Shown: positions 5,267 through 5,426 of the stretch, piece by piece
Layout: each line of letters starts with the position of its first letter
Position numbering within the stretch: the first letter of the stretch is position 1
NCBI GenBank assembly: GCA_025362415.1
Contig: JANYGM010000139.1
Coordinates: 1-5,426, forward strand
Reading direction: 5' to 3'
DNA: 5,426 nt
Source: a bacterium
Lineage (GTDB): Bacteria > Bacteroidota > Bacteroidia > Cytophagales > Thermonemataceae
Program-made: the position numbers and the translations under genes
The notes under the pieces: generated by a model
Told to the model about the DNA's origin: nothing
Database searches by the model: none
Seen by the model: the letters and a program-made list of their open reading frames with translations, nothing else

Positions 5267-5426
5267 ATACAAACTCACTTCACTCTGATACGAACTCACT
5301 TCGCTCTGATACGAACTCACTTCACTCTGATACGAACTCACTTCACTTTTATACGAACTCACTTCACTCTGATACGAACTCACTTCACTTTTATACGAAC
5401 TCACTTCACTCTGATACGAACTCACT
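5251..5426. repeat. 21-bp tandem repeat array, running off the window
   Basis: Eight full 21-base units begin at 5251, 5272, 5293, 5314, 5335, 5356, 5377 and 5398, and a ninth is cut by the window end at 5426. The consensus is AACTCACTTCACTCTGATACG. Two variants differ in the third quarter: CTCTGATAC (units 2, 3, 4, 6, 8) and CTTTTATAC (units 1, 5, 7). From unit 4 they alternate, which implies a 42-base higher-order duplication. Unit 3 has CGCTC in place of CACTC. Because 21 is a multiple of three, the reverse strand reads as an open frame of SSYQSEV/SSYKSEV heptads, which I regard as a by-product of the repeat unless the frame proves to begin in a gene to the right. Confidence 0.92.

Noticed and set aside
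5036..5425. Reverse-strand open frame rich in SSYQSEV heptads, as a gene within the window
   Set aside because: Its N-terminal part is only the 21-bp array and the rest runs antisense through the receiver gene. No start inside the window is supported. I keep open that a gene from the right ends here.
5251..5426. CRISPR array or iteron-type replication origin
   Set aside because: The 21-base units abut directly without spacers, and there is no replication initiator gene or AT-rich origin context beside them.

Overview
The window reads as an AT-rich chromosomal segment of a Bacteroidota bacterium, most likely Cytophagales-like. The evidence is strong A/T bias, TAnnTTTG-type -7 promoter elements, no clear Shine-Dalgarno sequences, and protein types common in that phylum: a small AraC-type regulator with a metallochaperone-like N-terminus, a PAS hybrid histidine kinase ending in HPt, and a stand-alone receiver. 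The lineage is inferred from these traits, not from a database search.

Layout: positions 1-342 hold no recognisable gene of their own. They carry short palindromic repeats (1-65, 98-112), an inverted copy of the next array (141-154), and a degenerate CACTAC(T/A)CACTAAAAA tandem array (202-342). This array runs directly into the 5' end of a diacylglycerol-kinase-family lipid kinase (302-1255), so its only usable start, a TTG, lies inside the repeat. A small hairpin and a good intrinsic terminator (1285-1316) close that gene. Two TAnnTTTG elements follow, then an AraC-type regulator whose best start is TTG 1475. A nested palindrome (2051-2087) separates it from a large cytoplasmic PAS-HisKA-HATPase-REC-HPt hybrid kinase (2124-4685). 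That kinase contains thirteen 14-residue helical repeats, encoded by an in-frame 42-bp minisatellite. A CheY-like single-domain response regulator (4766-5200, GTG start) follows, then a long perfect hairpin (5222-5266) that grades into a 21-bp tandem array running off the window end.

Working together: the kinase and the lone receiver contain every site of a four-step phosphorelay (His358 to Asp647 to His789 to Asp57 of the receiver). No clear promoter or terminator was seen in the short gaps between regulator, kinase and receiver, so the three may be one transcription unit starting near 1440. The lipid kinase is separated from them by the terminator and is probably unrelated. The most unusual material is the repeat content: both ends carry polymorphic-looking minisatellites with a CTCACT core and an inverted copy on the left side, and one of them appears to have overwritten a gene start. 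I did not find a convincing new multi-gene system.
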